Notes: generated from the sequence alone by a model not told the origin. 64,000 bases of DNA from Trichomonas vaginalis G3 (GCF_026262505.1 NC_067205.1:7378001-7442000), one strand, 5' to 3'; shown: positions 15,651-28,017, counted from the stretch's first letter. Numbers and translations: made by a program.

Positions 15651-16931
15651 GAGGGAATTGTTCCTTATGAGGTATACATTATAACTATATACCTCATAAG
15701 GAACAATTCCCTCTTGATAGCTGGGAAACTTTCTCTGAATAACTTATCATTTGGAGAAAGTTTCCCAGCTATCTATTAGAAACTAAAGGCTGTGAGGCAC
15801 TAATATATAATCAGTGCCTCATAGCCTTTAGTTTCTTATTAAAAACGAGAAAACTTGTTCGAAATGATAAACAATTTCGAACAAGTTTTCTCGTTTTAAG
15901 GAGGGAATTGTTCCTTATGAGGTATACAGTATGAATATATACTCATAAGGAACAATTCCCTCTTGATAGCTGGGAAACTTTCTCTGAATAACTTATCATT
16001 TGGACAAAAAGTGACACTTTACATGGCAAAAAATAGAGCCTTACTTTTGAGATACTTGAGATTGAAACTGAATCTTATGAGGCGGTGATCTTGAATCACT
16101 ACCTCATAAGGTTCAGTTTCATATAAAATTTGTTGCAATTTGTTATTCTTTTGCAATTATTTCTTATAAGATTTTACATCTTTTAGCGGGGAATGTTTGT
16201 TATCATGTATATATTATAAATATCTACACGATAACGAACATTCCTCGCTAAATTGCTGAGAAACTTTGAGGAAATGTCGAACAATTTCCTCAAAGTTTCT
16301 CAGATTTATATAGATCACTAGAGTCCCCTAGGCACTGATTCTGGTTCAGTACCTAGGAGGCTCTAGTTCTCTAACGAACTGATAAAATGTTTTTAAATTT
16401 TTGGATATTGCTACCTGTGAAGCACTGACTTCAAGTCAGTACCTCACAGGTAGCAATTACATTGAAAGATGGGAGAAACTTTGTCCGAATGTTAAACTAT
16501 TCGGACAAAGTTTCTCACATTTGTAGTGGAGATGGAAGGCTTTGAGGTATATTGTATTAATATATACCCCAAAGCCTTCCATCTCCACTTGAAAGTGTCC
16601 AAACTTTGGGTTAATACTTTGCAATTAACCCAAAGTTTGGACACTTTCTAGAAGGAATTGGAGGGTAAGAGATATACATTCATATGGTATATCTCTTACC
16701 CTCCAATTCCTTCTTAAAATGGGAGAAACTTTGTCCGAATGTTAAACTATTCGGACAAAGTTTCTCCCATTTTTTGAAGGAATTGGAGGCTATGAGATAC
16801 TGATGCAATGTCAGTAACTCATGGCTTCCAATTCCTTCCTAAAACTCATAAAAGTGGACATTACATGCATATAAAATTTGACATGTAAAGTCCACTTTTT
16901 GTGAGCGGGGATTTGACTCCGTCAAATCCCC
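15651..16931. repeat. Hairpin array 1: ~19 consecutive long hairpins
   Basis: Back-to-back inverted repeats with stems of about 20-28 bp and loops of about 10-18 bases fill the region. Examples: 15651-15713 (26-bp perfect stem), 15716-15773, 15778-15836, 15842-15897, 15901-15962, 16064-16120, 16185-16249, 16256-16303, 16318-16366, 16407-16458, 16470-16517, 16526-16588, 16591-16648 (25 bp perfect), 16650-16714 (28 bp perfect), 16718-16771, 16776-16838, 16845-16903 and 16907-16931. Two types broadly alternate, one with TGAGGYAYTGA-like apices and one with GAGAAACTTTGTCCGAAT-like arms. Between members of a type both arms change together. No protein is plausible. Confidence 0.9.
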
Positions 16932-17136
16932 TTTTTCGTTTACGAGAAAGCCAAATTCTCTCAAAAAGTTAAGTAGGACCAATTTTTTATAAAAAAAATC
17001 CAATTTCATTATGAATGTTAATTAATTTATATAATTATTGAATAAAAAATTTTCTTTGAGATTATGAAAAGTTCTTTGAAAAGTTATTTTTTCTCATTTT
17101 TAAATATTGTATTAGCCTATTTATTTATAATCCAAA

Positions 17137-17400
17137 TTAAATAACTTTAAATTCAATATTTAAAGAATAATTTTGAAGGAATTGAGTTACTTCCCCCGAC
17201 GATAAAATTGAGAGGTTTACATTTTGACCGAACTTAGCATGCAACAAAACAACTCTAATGGGTTTACCATCATCTACTTGTATGTAGATGTTTGGGAAAT
17301 TGGGGGTTGTGCCATGTGAGGTGAAAATCACCATACACCGATTGGACCTTTTTAAAAAAAGATATGGTGAGTATTTGATTTGTTCCTTAGTATTTTGCAC
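17137..17400 (-). pseudogene. Fragment of an unknown host gene
   Basis: An 87-codon open frame (central FTSHGTTPNFPNIYIQVDD) is related in its C-terminal part to degenerate sequence at 15230-15300 on the other strand, including the 22-bp inverted repeat. No recognisable domain or promoter is seen. It may be a gene end duplicated in inverted orientation around hairpin array 1, or a coincidental open frame. Confidence 0.35.
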
Positions 17401-17724
17401 GCAGATAGACTAGGGTAATGCCGATCATTTCGTGTAGGAATTACGTAAAAAAAATTATGACCCAAGTTATTCACATTATAAAATTATATAAAGTGTGTCT
17501 AATTTCAATAATATTCATATGACCTTATAGTATGGTACCTATATAATAATAATACATATAGTTTATAGTAATATCTCAGTTTTTATAGTTTGATATCTTA
17601 TTAATTATGATCAATATGTGTGTATTAGTGTATATTTTACATGGCGCATATAGACTTGTGTTAGACACACACATTTATATATATTAAAATGAAAAATACG
17701 CAGATAATAAGGATCTCAAGATGT

Positions 17725-19402
17725 GATGCCGAGCATCTGCTACTTATTTGGGGGTAAGCAGCAGATGCTGGCATATATGTGTCATAGCAAGTGTATCTAT
17801 GCTAATAGATTACACTTGCTATGACTTTCCCGGAATCTCAAGATGATTCCGGGAAAAACAGTAATAACCTCTCAAAATGTTCGTTTCAATATCATAAAGC
17901 TGAGAAATGGGCTTTGACCTTGAGAAAAGGCCCATTTCCCAGCTTTATGATGAATTTTAGTTATCATTGCGAGTGTCTGCAAATCTCGGTTGAAGCAGCA
18001 GGCACTCGCAACCGTATTCCACGGCAAGTGTATTTATGGTGTTGGAATGCACTTGCCGTGGCTTTTGTACAATCTCGTGATCTTACTGGAGTGAGCGGCA
18101 ATGGAAGCCAAAACCACTCCACTCAGTACCAGAAAGCTATGAAGGAAGTCCTAACCTAGAGAAAGGGCTTCCTTCATAGCTTTCTGGGTGACATGAGATT
18201 TGTAATTGTTGAACATTGAGTATTTTGCAGGCTCTGGCCTTTGCTTGGGCCAGAGCTTCGTATTTGGATGTTCTCAGGGCCGGATTCCTCTCCTGCCGCC
18301 CTAGATCAGGACGGCATTTGAGAAAGCCGGCCCTGAGGACAGTAAGCGAAGCCCTGGCCTTTGCTAGGGCCAGAGCCTGTGTATTTCTTTCTTTCAGGGC
18401 CGAAATGAGAGGAGATCGTCAATGATGTGGACGATCATCGCAAAACTCGGCCCTGAGGATTGTATTTGCAGGCTCTGGCCTTTGCTTTGGCCAGAGCTTC
18501 GTATTGTAGGATTCCCAGGGCCGGATTCCTCTCCTGCCGCCCGGGATAAGGGCGGCATTTGGGAAAGCCGACCCTGTGGATTTAAAACGAAGCCCTGGCC
18601 TTTGCTTGGGCCAGAGCTTCGTATTTGGATGTTCCCAGGGCCGGATTCCTCTCCTGCCGCCCTAGATCAGGACGGCATTTGAGAAAGCCGGCCCTGAGGA
18701 CAGTAAGCGAAGCCCTGGCCTTTGCTAGGGCCAGAGCCTGTATTTGTATGTCTTTCAGGGCCGAGTTCTTGCGAGACCGTCGACATGATCGACGATCATC
18801 GCAAAACTCGGCCCTGAGGATTGTATTTGCAGGCTCTGGCCTTTGCTTGGGCCAGAGCTTCGTATTTGGATGTTCTCAGGGCCGGATTCCTCTCCTGCCG
18901 CCCTAGATCAGGACGGCATTTGAGAAAGCCGGCCCTGAGGACAGTAAGCGAAGCCCTGGCCTTTGCTAGGGCCAGAGCCTGTATTTGTATGTCTTTTAGG
19001 GCCGAGTTCTTGCGAGACCGTCGACATGATCGACGATTATCGCAAAACTCGGCCCTGAGGATTGTATTTGCAGGCTCTGGCCTTTGCTTGGGCCAGAGCT
19101 TCGTATGGGAACTCTCTCGGGGCTGGTTTCCTCTCCGGCCGCCCCGAATCAGGGCAGTCTTTGAGGAAACCGGCCCCGAGGATGGTTTGCGAAGCTCTGG
19201 CCTTAGCAATGGCCAGAGCTTGTGATTTTAATGAAGAGCCAAGTTCCTCTCGGATCGGGCCTAATGAGGACGACCGTCGAGGAACTTGGCTCTGAGCTGA
19301 TGAATTGTAAACTCTGGCCTCGATGAAGGCCAGAGTTTTTAAGGGAATGTTTTGATGGGATGAGCCTATGCTCAGTAAGCTCATCCCATCAAAACATTCG
19401 TT
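17725..19402. repeat. Hairpin array 2, GC-rich, with 241-bp higher-order repeat
   Basis: About 25-30 consecutive hairpins. The first (17725-18190) have unique stems, such as the 45-base one at 17780-17825 and the 59-base one at 18130-18188. From 18227 a block of four hairpins repeats every 241 bp (18227, 18468, then a partial unit near 18590, then 18829 and 19070). Its stems are built on GGCTCTGGCC/GGCCAGAGC and CAGGGCCGGATTC/GGCCCTG. Local GC is far above the flanks. Overlapping open frames on both strands here are palindrome artefacts. One more isolated hairpin of the same kind is at 19699-19759. Confidence 0.88.
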
Positions 19403-19766
19403 TAAAAATTGAATTAAAAATTATCGTATGCATTGAAAAATTAAAAAAATAAAAATGAACAATATTATTATATAATGAGAATAGAATAAATTATCATAAA
19501 ATTGAATAAAATTATCCAAAAAAATTGAAAATTTTAAAAATTAAATAAAAAATAACAAATTTCATAAGAAAATTAAGGAATAGAGAAATATTAGATAGAA
19601 AGAGTATGTTTATTTATGATTATAAGATTGAAATAATGAGATTTTGAGAGTTTTAAGAAGAATGTGATCTTTATATTTTTTTGGAGGAAGGTTTTACAAG
19701 AAAGGAGTTAACAAATGCAGGGTATTGTCCCTTTACCCTGCATTTGTAAACTCCTTTCTCGAATTG

Positions 19767-20036
19767 AAATAGGGATGCGTTAAACACGCCATTTGACCGG
19801 GCGTACATTTTTTTTGTTCGCCCAAAAATTTCGCCATTTGAGAAATTCAAAAATTAAAAATAAAATTTTAATCTTGATTTTTTTATTTTCGTGATTTTTT
19901 TGAAATAGGGATGCGTTAAACACGCCATTTGACCGGGCGTACATTTTTTTGTTCGCCCAAAAATTTCGCCATTTGAGAAATTCAAAAATTAAAAATAAAA
20001 TTTTAATCTTGATTTTTTTATTTTCGTGATTTTTTT
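19767..20036 (+). repeat. Tandem duplication of ~134 bp
   Basis: Two consecutive copies begin GAAATAGGGATGCGTTAAAC and include ACACGCCATTTGACCGGGCG. They form the left side of the candidate element described next. Confidence 0.75.
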
Positions 20037-20400
20037 GAAACTTACATAAGCAATGAAATACTTTTTTTTAAGTAATCGTTTATTATATATAAATATATCT
20101 TAATAAATTTAATTCCTTAAGGTAGAGCGTGTTCAAATTTAAAATCTCATACAATATTTTCTTAATGGCGTATTTTTCTGAGGTCGCCCAAATAAAGGCG
20201 AATTCAAAATTGAGAACTCCAAGGCGTATGGCGAGTATTCAAAAAAGACGCCACTTACAAAATATTGAATGTGGATTATCAATTTTTTGGCGTGTTCAAT
20301 TTCAAATTTTGATATTTATGTTTATTTTATTCAGTATAATGCTAAGAATTAAAATATAAAATTCATAGAATTTTTTCTTTGAAAATATTTTACATTTTTA

Positions 20401-21470
20401 TTAGACCACTCCTAGACTAGTCATCGGGTTATCCTCAGATCATCCTCAGACTACTCCTTATCAGATTACTCATCATCCTCAGACTACTCCTTATCAGATT
20501 ACTCATCATCCTCAGACTACTCCTTAGACCCCTCCTCATCAGACTACTCCTCAGATCTTCCTCATAAGACTCCTCCTCAGATCTTCCTCCTGAGACTACT
20601 CTTCAGACTACTCCTTAGAGTCCTCCTCATCAGATTATCTTCAGACTAGTCCTCAAACTACTCCTGAAACTACTCCTCAGATTATCCTCAGACTCCTCCT
20701 CAGATTATCCTCAAACTCCTCAGATTATCCTCAGACTCCTCCTCAGATTATCCTCAAATTATCCTCAGACAACTCCTGAAACTACTCCTCAAACTCCTCC
20801 TCAGATTATCCTCAAACTCCTCAAACTACTCCTCGGTCTAATCCTCAGACTCCTCCTCAGATTATCCTCAAACTCCTCAGACTACTCCTCAAACTCCTCC
20901 TCAGATTATCCTCAAACTCCTCAGACTACTCCTCGGTCTAATCCTCAGACTCCTCCTCAGATTATCCTCAGACTCCTCCTCAGATTATCCTCAAATTATC
21001 CTCAGACAACTCCTGAAACTACTCCTCAGACAACTCCTCAGATTATCCTCAAACTCCTCAGACTACTCCTCAGACTAATCCTCAAACTCCTCAGATTATC
21101 CTCAAACTCCTCAGATTATCCTCAAACTCCTCAGACTATCCTCAAACTCCTCAGACTACTCCTCAAACTCCTCAGACTACTCAAATTATCCTCAAACTCC
21201 TCAGACTATCCTCAAACTCCTCAGACTACTCCTCAAACTCCTCAGACTACTCCTCAAACTCCTCAGACTACTCCTCAAACTCCTCAGACTACTCCTCAAA
21301 CTCCTCAGACTACTCAAATTATCCTCAAACTCCTCAGACTATCCTCAAACTCCTCAGACTACTCCTCAAACTCCTCAGATTATCCTCAAACTCCTCAGAC
21401 TACTCCTCAAACTACTCCTCGGTCTAATCCTCAGACTCCTCCTCAGATTATCCTCAGATTATCACTTTAC
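20401..21470. repeat. CTC-rich minisatellite
   Basis: About 1.07 kb is made of variable units such as CTCCTCAGACTACTCCTCAA and CTCCTCAGATTATCCTCAAA, with a common 10-12 bp sub-unit. Frames are interrupted by stops in the first 200 bp, and no start codon leads in, so coding is unlikely. Confidence 0.88.
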
Positions 21471-21782
21471 ATATATATATCGATAACTAAATAATTACTT
21501 ATTATACTTTCTTTCTTTTTTTTTTAATTTTAAAATAATATTAATATATCTTTCTACGTTTAATGATGAAAAGAGAAAGAGGAGTAAAAAGAGGAAAGAG
21601 AAAAGAAAGAGAGAGAGAGGAAAAAAAAAGAGAAAGAAAGAAAAAAAAAGGACGGCGATAATTTTGTATTGTTTTGTTATTCGGCCGAATGGCGGCTACT
21701 TCGTACCCGCCATTCGGCCCCAAAAATGGCGTATTATTCTATTTTTAAACGGTCATGGCGTAAAACCGTCGCATCCCTATTA

Positions 21783-22650
21783 ACGGCTAAGATTTAGGAA
21801 CAATGTTAAGTATCAAAAAGAAAGGAGGTCTGATATAGACAACATATATCGTTGAAGGTTGAAAAAATCTCTAATATTTGAGCCCAAAATTTCAAATTTT
21901 AATTTTTTGAAAAAAGAGGCCACCCGTATGTACGTTTATTTGAGAGGAGGAGGATTATATTTTTGAAAGGGTGAAACATTATGAATATGTTAATTATATA
22001 ATAATATGTATTATTATAAAAAAGAAAAAATAAAGCACGTTAAAATTTTTCTTTCTTGATTTTTTACAAAATCTACTTAGAATTATGCAAAATATGACTA
22101 AATAATTATAAATTTCAAGTTAAATTTTTTTTGATAAATAATTTAAATTTCAAAAATCAAGTTCAGTTCGACTATGTATGTAGTAATTCCTCAATAAAGT
22201 GCCAAACCCTATTAAAATATATGAACATTTTCAACATTTTAATGTTTTTATTTAAAAATTTGATGGAATATGAGCTTCAAACAATTATTATGTAAATAAA
22301 AATAATTAAATATATGTATTTATTCGTATTACAACCGTAGTAAGTCGATTCTTCCTTTCTTCTACTGAGGTTTGAATTTGATTTCGAATTGTAAAGAGAT
22401 TCAAAAGGAAAATAGCGGAGAAAAAACTACCTCCATGAAAGGGTCATAATGGACTCAAGTTGTATTTTTTGATATTTTTTGCTTTTCGAGCCTAAATAGG
22501 TAGCCAAGATAATGCCTAAAAATAAGGTTCTAAATTCTGAAGTTTACATGATCCTCTCGTGTGCACCTTAACTAAATAAATATAAGATATTTATATTCCT
22601 GTAAAAATTTATAATAAAAATCCTTGGATTGAAAAAAAAGAAAGAAAAAT
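21783..22650. other. Gene-free AT-rich spacer
   Basis: I see no supported gene, hairpin array or repeat family here, only A/T-rich sequence upstream of the 3' end of the kinase gene. Confidence 0.5.
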
Positions 22651-22652
22651 CA

Positions 22653-23946
22653 TCAATTCATATTGGAATCATAGTATGAGAATCCCTGAACTGCGCCATC
22701 ATCGCCAATTGCCGGCTGAACGAATGAATCAGCAGCAATTTCACTTGTAAATTCAGGATCGAAGTTCTGAGTGTTGAGGGGATCTTTAACTTGTGGTACG
22801 AATGATGGTGTGTAGTCACGGTTGTAAACTTTGACCCAATCAAATCCTTCGAAGAAAGGATGAGATTTGAGATCGTCGAATTTAGCTCTCTGTGCTGGAT
22901 CCTTAGCGAGTAATTTGTTGATAAAGTCGATAATACGATTGTCAAGGCCTTGTGGGAAACTGGTGGTTCATTGACAATTTGCCAAACATAACAGCTTTGT
23001 TATCATCGTAGAAGGGAGTAACACCGAGAATCATTTCAAAAGCAAGAACGCCGAGTGCCCATTCATCGATGGCGTAAGAATAAGGTTGTTGCATAATAAC
23101 TTCTGGAGCAAGGTATTCTGATGTTCCGCAGAAGGTAGATGTTGATTCCGAATCTATGAGTGATTTAGAGAGACCGAAATCAGTAAGTTTGATGTGTCCC
23201 TCAGCATCGAAAAGAATATTTTCTGGTTTTAAGTCTCTGTAAACAATACCCAATGAGTGGAGATATGAGAGGGCAAGGCCGATTTCAGCGATGTATAAGC
23301 GAGCATCGTTAAGTGGGATTGTACCGACTTTATCCATATGATAGAAAAGTTCGCCACCTGCAGCGTATTCTAAGCCAAGGTAAAACTTGGCTGGTGTCTG
23401 AAATGCGAAGCAAAGATTGACTAAAAATGGATAATGAGCTCTCATCATAATATTACGTTCGGCCAAAACTGAGTTAGCTTTTCCGGGTTCGTTAATACGT
23501 GACTTGTGGATTGACTTAATTGCGTACAAGTCTCCTGTATCGAGTTTTTGGACGAGCATGACTTTACCATAAAAGCCTCTTCCGATAACAGAGATAATCC
23601 TGAAATTATCCATTGTTAGATGCTGCATTGGTAACTTGATTTGATTAATAGCTGCAACCCAGCGAGCAACTTCTTCTGGAGAGCCAGCTGTAAATAATAA
23701 TGGATCAGCGCCAGCTGAAGGAATAACTTGGAATCTTGGTGTTGAAGCACCAGTTACTATCTCGGCAGTAGTATCTGGTCCCAAATCAATCACTTGCTCG
23801 ATATGAGTCTGTTCTTCATCTTTTGAAATAACAATTTTCTTTTCATTTAACGTAACGAAACGCTTATGCCATAAACCTTGATTGGTGCCTTTTTTCTTAA
23901 GCCAGCTTTTAAGTCCATAAAGGTCTGGAGTATCTGTTGAACTCAT
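22653..23946 (-). CDS. PH-domain AGC-family protein kinase (two small frameshifts)
   Basis: A PH domain (residues ~8-110) leads to a Ser/Thr kinase domain with the glycine loop GRGFYGKV, the lysine in YAIKSIHK, the catalytic loop [13 protein letters not shown] in LTDFGLSKS and the activation segment [12 protein letters not shown]. The layout is that of AKT-like kinases that read phosphoinositides. The long open frame ends at 22942, but the missing end of the kinase lobe and an AGC C-tail (hydrophobic motif QGFSYYD) continue in other frames to 22653. Two one-base changes in A and T runs near 22955-22990 would account for this: sequence error or a recent pseudogene. Confidence 0.9.
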
Positions 23947-23949
23947 ATT

Positions 23950-24850
23950 TTATTTTTTTGAAAAAAAAAGTTCTAAAAAAGTTTTCAGGCTGTCAGCGGT
24001 ATTTTAAATATAATTGAATGAAAATAATCGTTACATTTCTACAGATATGAAATTTTAATATTTTTTATTATTAATATCATTCTCTAATACATATGAATGA
24101 TTTCATGAAATACTGAAAATTGAGAGGAGGAAATTTTAATTATCTATTGCTATTGAAGCAATTGATCTGTTTAGAGTGCTTAACATTTGAAAAACAAGAA
24201 CTAACGTGGATAGATTAACTATGTTATTATCAAGAATATAGATTTTTTGACTATATGTAATGATGTCTATTGATCTTTGTTTTGTTGCCATATGTTTTCA
24301 AGCATATTGATACACAAGTATATGTCACATATAGACATTGAGATGGTTTGGTATCTACACTGTTCCTTCTTGATAATTGCTTTGAAAATTTCAAATGTGG
24401 GTGTTTATACTATTTGAATTTATTACAGTGCTTTCTATTAATTTTTGGTAATTATATATGCTTTATTTAAGATGTCAGACATAAAGATAAATGTGCCATT
24501 AAAATCTCGGCATAAATGTAGAAATATCATAAAGTGCATATCAATACCATTTGAAGGCAATTTCGAATGTGATTTCAAATTTATAAAAAAAGCTATAATT
24601 ATTTGATATTCCGATTGGATTTTTTGTTATTTGTTATAATATAGGAATTTGTAGCATTAGGAATTCTTAAAAGTAAGTTTTATATCAATATTTATGAAAA
24701 TAGAAACAATTTCTTATCAAAAAAAGAAAAATTTTATTATATCGAACAATTATTGTATCCAATAAAAATATTTGTTGAATACCGTATTATCTTTTGGAGC
24801 AAAGCAGAAATTAGAGTTATTCATAACTGTACATAGATTTGAATAAAAAT
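23950..24850. other. Gene-free intergenic region
   Basis: There are about 900 AT-rich bases between the kinase start and the 3' end of the N/Q-rich gene. No gene, array or clear regulatory repeat is seen. Confidence 0.5.
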
Positions 24851-24853
24851 ATT

Positions 24854-26765
24854 TTAATTTTCCTTCTCGTGCATATTTTTGATTATTTCCATATGTCTTT
24901 TAATCAATTGGATGATCTCATCATGTCTGTAGGATCGATTGCCGAGAGGAGTTGGAGAACATTCATAAATGTAAATAATTGAATGAGAAGCAACAACGTA
25001 ATTCTGCTCTCCAGTTAATATTCTCTTTATATATGGTACTCCATATCTTATGGCTCTATCCGGATTGGCAAATAACAAATTCAACAGATATGCAACGTAA
25101 TAGTGGCAATATGTTTGCTCCTTTTCATATTTTGTATCTTTGAGGCTCTGAATTTCTTGTGAAAGGTCTTCAAACAAACGATCAAAAAATTCCGGATAAA
25201 TTGTACAAAGATAATTGACCAGAATGGTGAATTGAAAGATAATAGATGGATGCTGGTTCTCAGGAGCAAATGTTAACGAATCTTCAATGAAATTCCAAAT
25301 TTCTTCCATAATTTCATCAATATTTGAAGCTTTGTTGACTAAAGAAATGAGAACTTGCCATGTATCTTTAGAATTTCTGGCAAGAACTGATACAATTTGA
25401 TCATCTTCCTGATATTTAATTCCAACTCTAATACTCTTGAATTTGACACCTGGAAACGGTTGCAGGGCTGGATCCTGATTTTGTGGGGTCTGTTTCTGTG
25501 CATTTTCTGGTGGTTTTGTAACATTTTGAATTTGAATAGGTTTGTTCTGGCCAAATTGAGCCAAATTCGGATCTGGAGGCTTTTGTTCGTTCTGTTGTTG
25601 ATTGTTGTTGTTATTCTGAGGCAAATTCTGTTGATTAATAAATGGATTAGCTGGATTTGATAAATTACCTTGTCCAATCGTTATAGTACCTGGATTAGCA
25701 GTGTTTGGTACCGGATTTTGCATAATTTGACCAAAATTATTATTATTTTGATTTTGAGCATTTTCTGAAGTAGTTTGAGTTGTTTGGGCTTTATCTTTAT
25801 TCTCTGAAATAATTTGACTTGGTTTTTTAGCATTTTCTGAAGTGTTTTGAGGCTGATTGTTTTGTATTTCTTGATGTGTTGGTTTTTCTTGGACATTTTC
25901 TGTATTTTGTGTTGCATTCTTTGCTTCTTCATTTGTAGGCTGATTTTGAGGGTTTTGTTGAGTAGGATTTTCTGAAATTTCTACTTCTGGGAATGAATTG
26001 GCAGGATTTGCAAAATCACCTTGGCCAATAGATATGTCACCTGGATTTGCAGGGTTTGGAACAGGATTTTGAATAATTTGGTCAAAATTATTATTATTTT
26101 GATTTGGAGCATTTTCTGAAGTGTTTTGAGTAGTTTTGTCTTTGTCTTTATTTTCTGAAATGATTTGGCTTGGGTTTTGAATATTTCCTGAAGTATTTTG
26201 ATTATTTTGGTCATTTTGTATTTTTTCTGCATTTTGGCTTGTATTCTTTGTTCCTTCATTTATAGGTTGATTTTGGGTGTTTTGTTGAGTAGGTTTTTCT
26301 GCATTTTGTCCATTTTGGAATGGATTAGCAGGATTTAAGTATGCTTTAGTATTATCTGATTGTTGAGGATTGTTAGATATCGGAGAAGTATAAGCTTGGA
26401 ATGTTTATTTGCTCATTATCTTTATGTTGCTCTGAATTTTGAGTTGGATTAGTTTGAATTTGCTGGGGATTGCTAGTTTGCGCCGAATTTTGAGGATTTG
26501 TCTGATTTGTTTGATTATCGATTGAAACTTCAAGAAAATCAGCATTTTCGTTTGATGCTTCAGTAATTTTCTGATCACTATTCTGTGTTGTCTCTTCCTT
26601 TGTTTCTGGTGGTGGAGTTGGTTCTGGTTCTTTGATTTCCGGAATAATTGATACGTGATTTCGCTTTTTTAGTTTAGTATATTGGATTTTTTGCATTGTA
26701 CTGCAAAATACCTTTGGTGAGCAAATCATTTTGAACGTTTGTTTGGTATTTTCAGAACAAAGCAT
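24854..26765 (-). CDS. Asn/Gln-rich protein with helical C-terminal domain (frameshifted)
   Basis: The N-terminal ~125 codons (26373-26765) are basic, then Pro/Glu/Asn-rich. After a one-base frame change near 26390-26405 the frame stays open to 24854. The middle is low-complexity with two long repeats that both contain SQIISENKDK and QNPVPN, so about 330 bp has been duplicated. The last ~190 residues form a helical domain resembling HEAT/MIF4G-like solenoids, though I cannot name a family. It is divergent from the 26861 gene with 95 bp between starts. Host gene; function unknown. Confidence 0.7.
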
Positions 26766-26860
26766 AGATTAAAAAAAATTATTAAATTTTTTGTCACGTA
26801 AATAATTTATTGTCAGAAAAACAAATAATTATTTTATAATTGATGGAAAATTAATTCATA

Positions 26861-27466
26861 ATGAGTTCAAATGCCGATATAAAGAAATCTCTGCAAGATC
26901 AACTCGGTGAATCATCTTTTGCCGAGTTTGATCTAACCAGTCAAGAAGTTGTTATTCGATGGATATCAACAGATAAGAAAGAAAATGAATATAGTCCAGG
27001 CACTGTATTAACAATTTTTGATGCAAGCGGTGATCGTTTACTCAATAACATAGACAACCTTGTTTTCATGTTCTTTGCTAAAGAAACACAAGATAATGAT
27101 ATGGATGAGAATGCCATTGAAAATGGAGATGACCAAACAAGCGAACAACCCACACCTACAGAATCCAATCAGTTAGCGCCTAATAAAACAAAAAAGAAAG
27201 TTCTAAATTTCGAAGAACAAATAGATTTATCTTACAGTCACAAGGATCTTAGATTCAAAAATGGCACTGGTTTTTGTTTCTCAAAAAGGAAAGATTGTAA
27301 AGTTCCTGAACAATCAATTGAAACAAAATTATATTTACTTGAACTTCACTTGAATAAAGATGGAAATGCGAAACCATCTAGTAATTCAGAAACAGGAGAG
27401 AGTAGTACTAATCGATTAGATCTTCTGGTCAAAATACTTGAATACGTTTTAAAACATAATACTTAA
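26861..27466 (+). CDS. Unknown host protein, 201 residues
   Basis: The N-terminal ~90 residues could form a small beta-rich domain (AEFDLTSQEVVIRWISTD). An acidic linker and a region with a Lys-rich stretch and a GFCFSKRKDC segment follow. TTCATA lies 3 bp before the ATG and fits the trichomonad initiator (TCA-Y-W), so the start is likely correct. No family recognised. Confidence 0.65.
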   Translation: MSSNADIKKSLQDQLGESSFAEFDLTSQEVVIRWISTDKKENEYSPGTVLTIFDASGDRLLNNIDNLVFMFFAKETQDNDMDENAIENGDDQTSEQPTPTESNQLAPNKTKKKVLNFEEQIDLSYSHKDLRFKNGTGFCFSKRKDCKVPEQSIETKLYLLELHLNKDGNAKPSSNSETGESSTNRLDLLVKILEYVLKHNT

Positions 27467-28017
27467 AATTGGGTTTTCAATTTGGTCTTCTTTTTATATG
27501 ATTTTAAATGTGCACTTACCACTTTTTGACGTGCCCTCATAATGTCAATATATATATTTATTTTACTAGTGAAATATTTTCAAAAACCATATTATGTACT
27601 CTATAGTGATTTATATTAACTTTTTCCCACCAAAAATATTAACTTTTTATCTGAGAAATTTGGGATAGATTATAGAAAATGTCAGAAAGTGGTGTTTGTA
27701 CCCTTAACAAATTTATTAAGTTGTTGTTTGTATAAGGTCGTCAAAAATTGTGCGCTTTTTAAAAATCATCGTTTGAGGGGAAAATTGAGTACTTTTTGAC
27801 ACAAAAATCCACTAAGTTAGTGTCAGAAAGTTTACAAATGTATACTTTCTGACAAACAGAGTCTCAGAAAGCACTCATAGAGCGGTTTTTAATTTCCACA
27901 TCTTGAAGCATTTTTGATTTATTTCGATCAAACTAATGATGTAAACAAATGCTTTGTTTATACACCGATGTTTAATATTCCATTTATATTTGCGAATTTT
28001 TCCTATCACATTGTGCA
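27467..28017. other. Intergenic region with GTCAGAAAGT repeats
   Basis: No gene is seen. GTCAGAAAGT occurs near 27680 and 27822, the second as part of a short inverted repeat (AGTTTACAAATGTATACT-type), and a related CTCAGAAAGC follows. The function is unknown. Confidence 0.45.

Larger units (their letters stand above)
19767..21782. mobile_element. Candidate 2-kb terminal-inverted-repeat element
   Basis: The left side starts AATAGGGATGCG and the right side ends with its complement CGCATCCCTATT (21771-21782). Further similarity inside the ends (ACGCCAT, GACCG) extends the match. A hairpin with CCGAATGGCGG arms lies at 21685-21719. No transposase is visible, only short open frames (for example 20129-20359), so it would be non-autonomous. 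The target duplication is unclear. Confidence 0.35.

Noticed and set aside
15651-16931. CRISPR-like array
   Set aside because: There is no constant repeat with unique spacers, no cas genes and eukaryotic context. The elements are inverted repeats.
17821-19384. Several overlapping open frames of 60-137 codons on both strands
   Set aside because: They lie in GC-rich hairpin array 2. Palindromes open frames on both strands, the products repeat the same peptide and no promoter is seen.
20401-21470. A long Thr/Pro/Gln repeat protein encoded by the minisatellite
   Set aside because: Stops interrupt every frame in the first part and there is no start codon.
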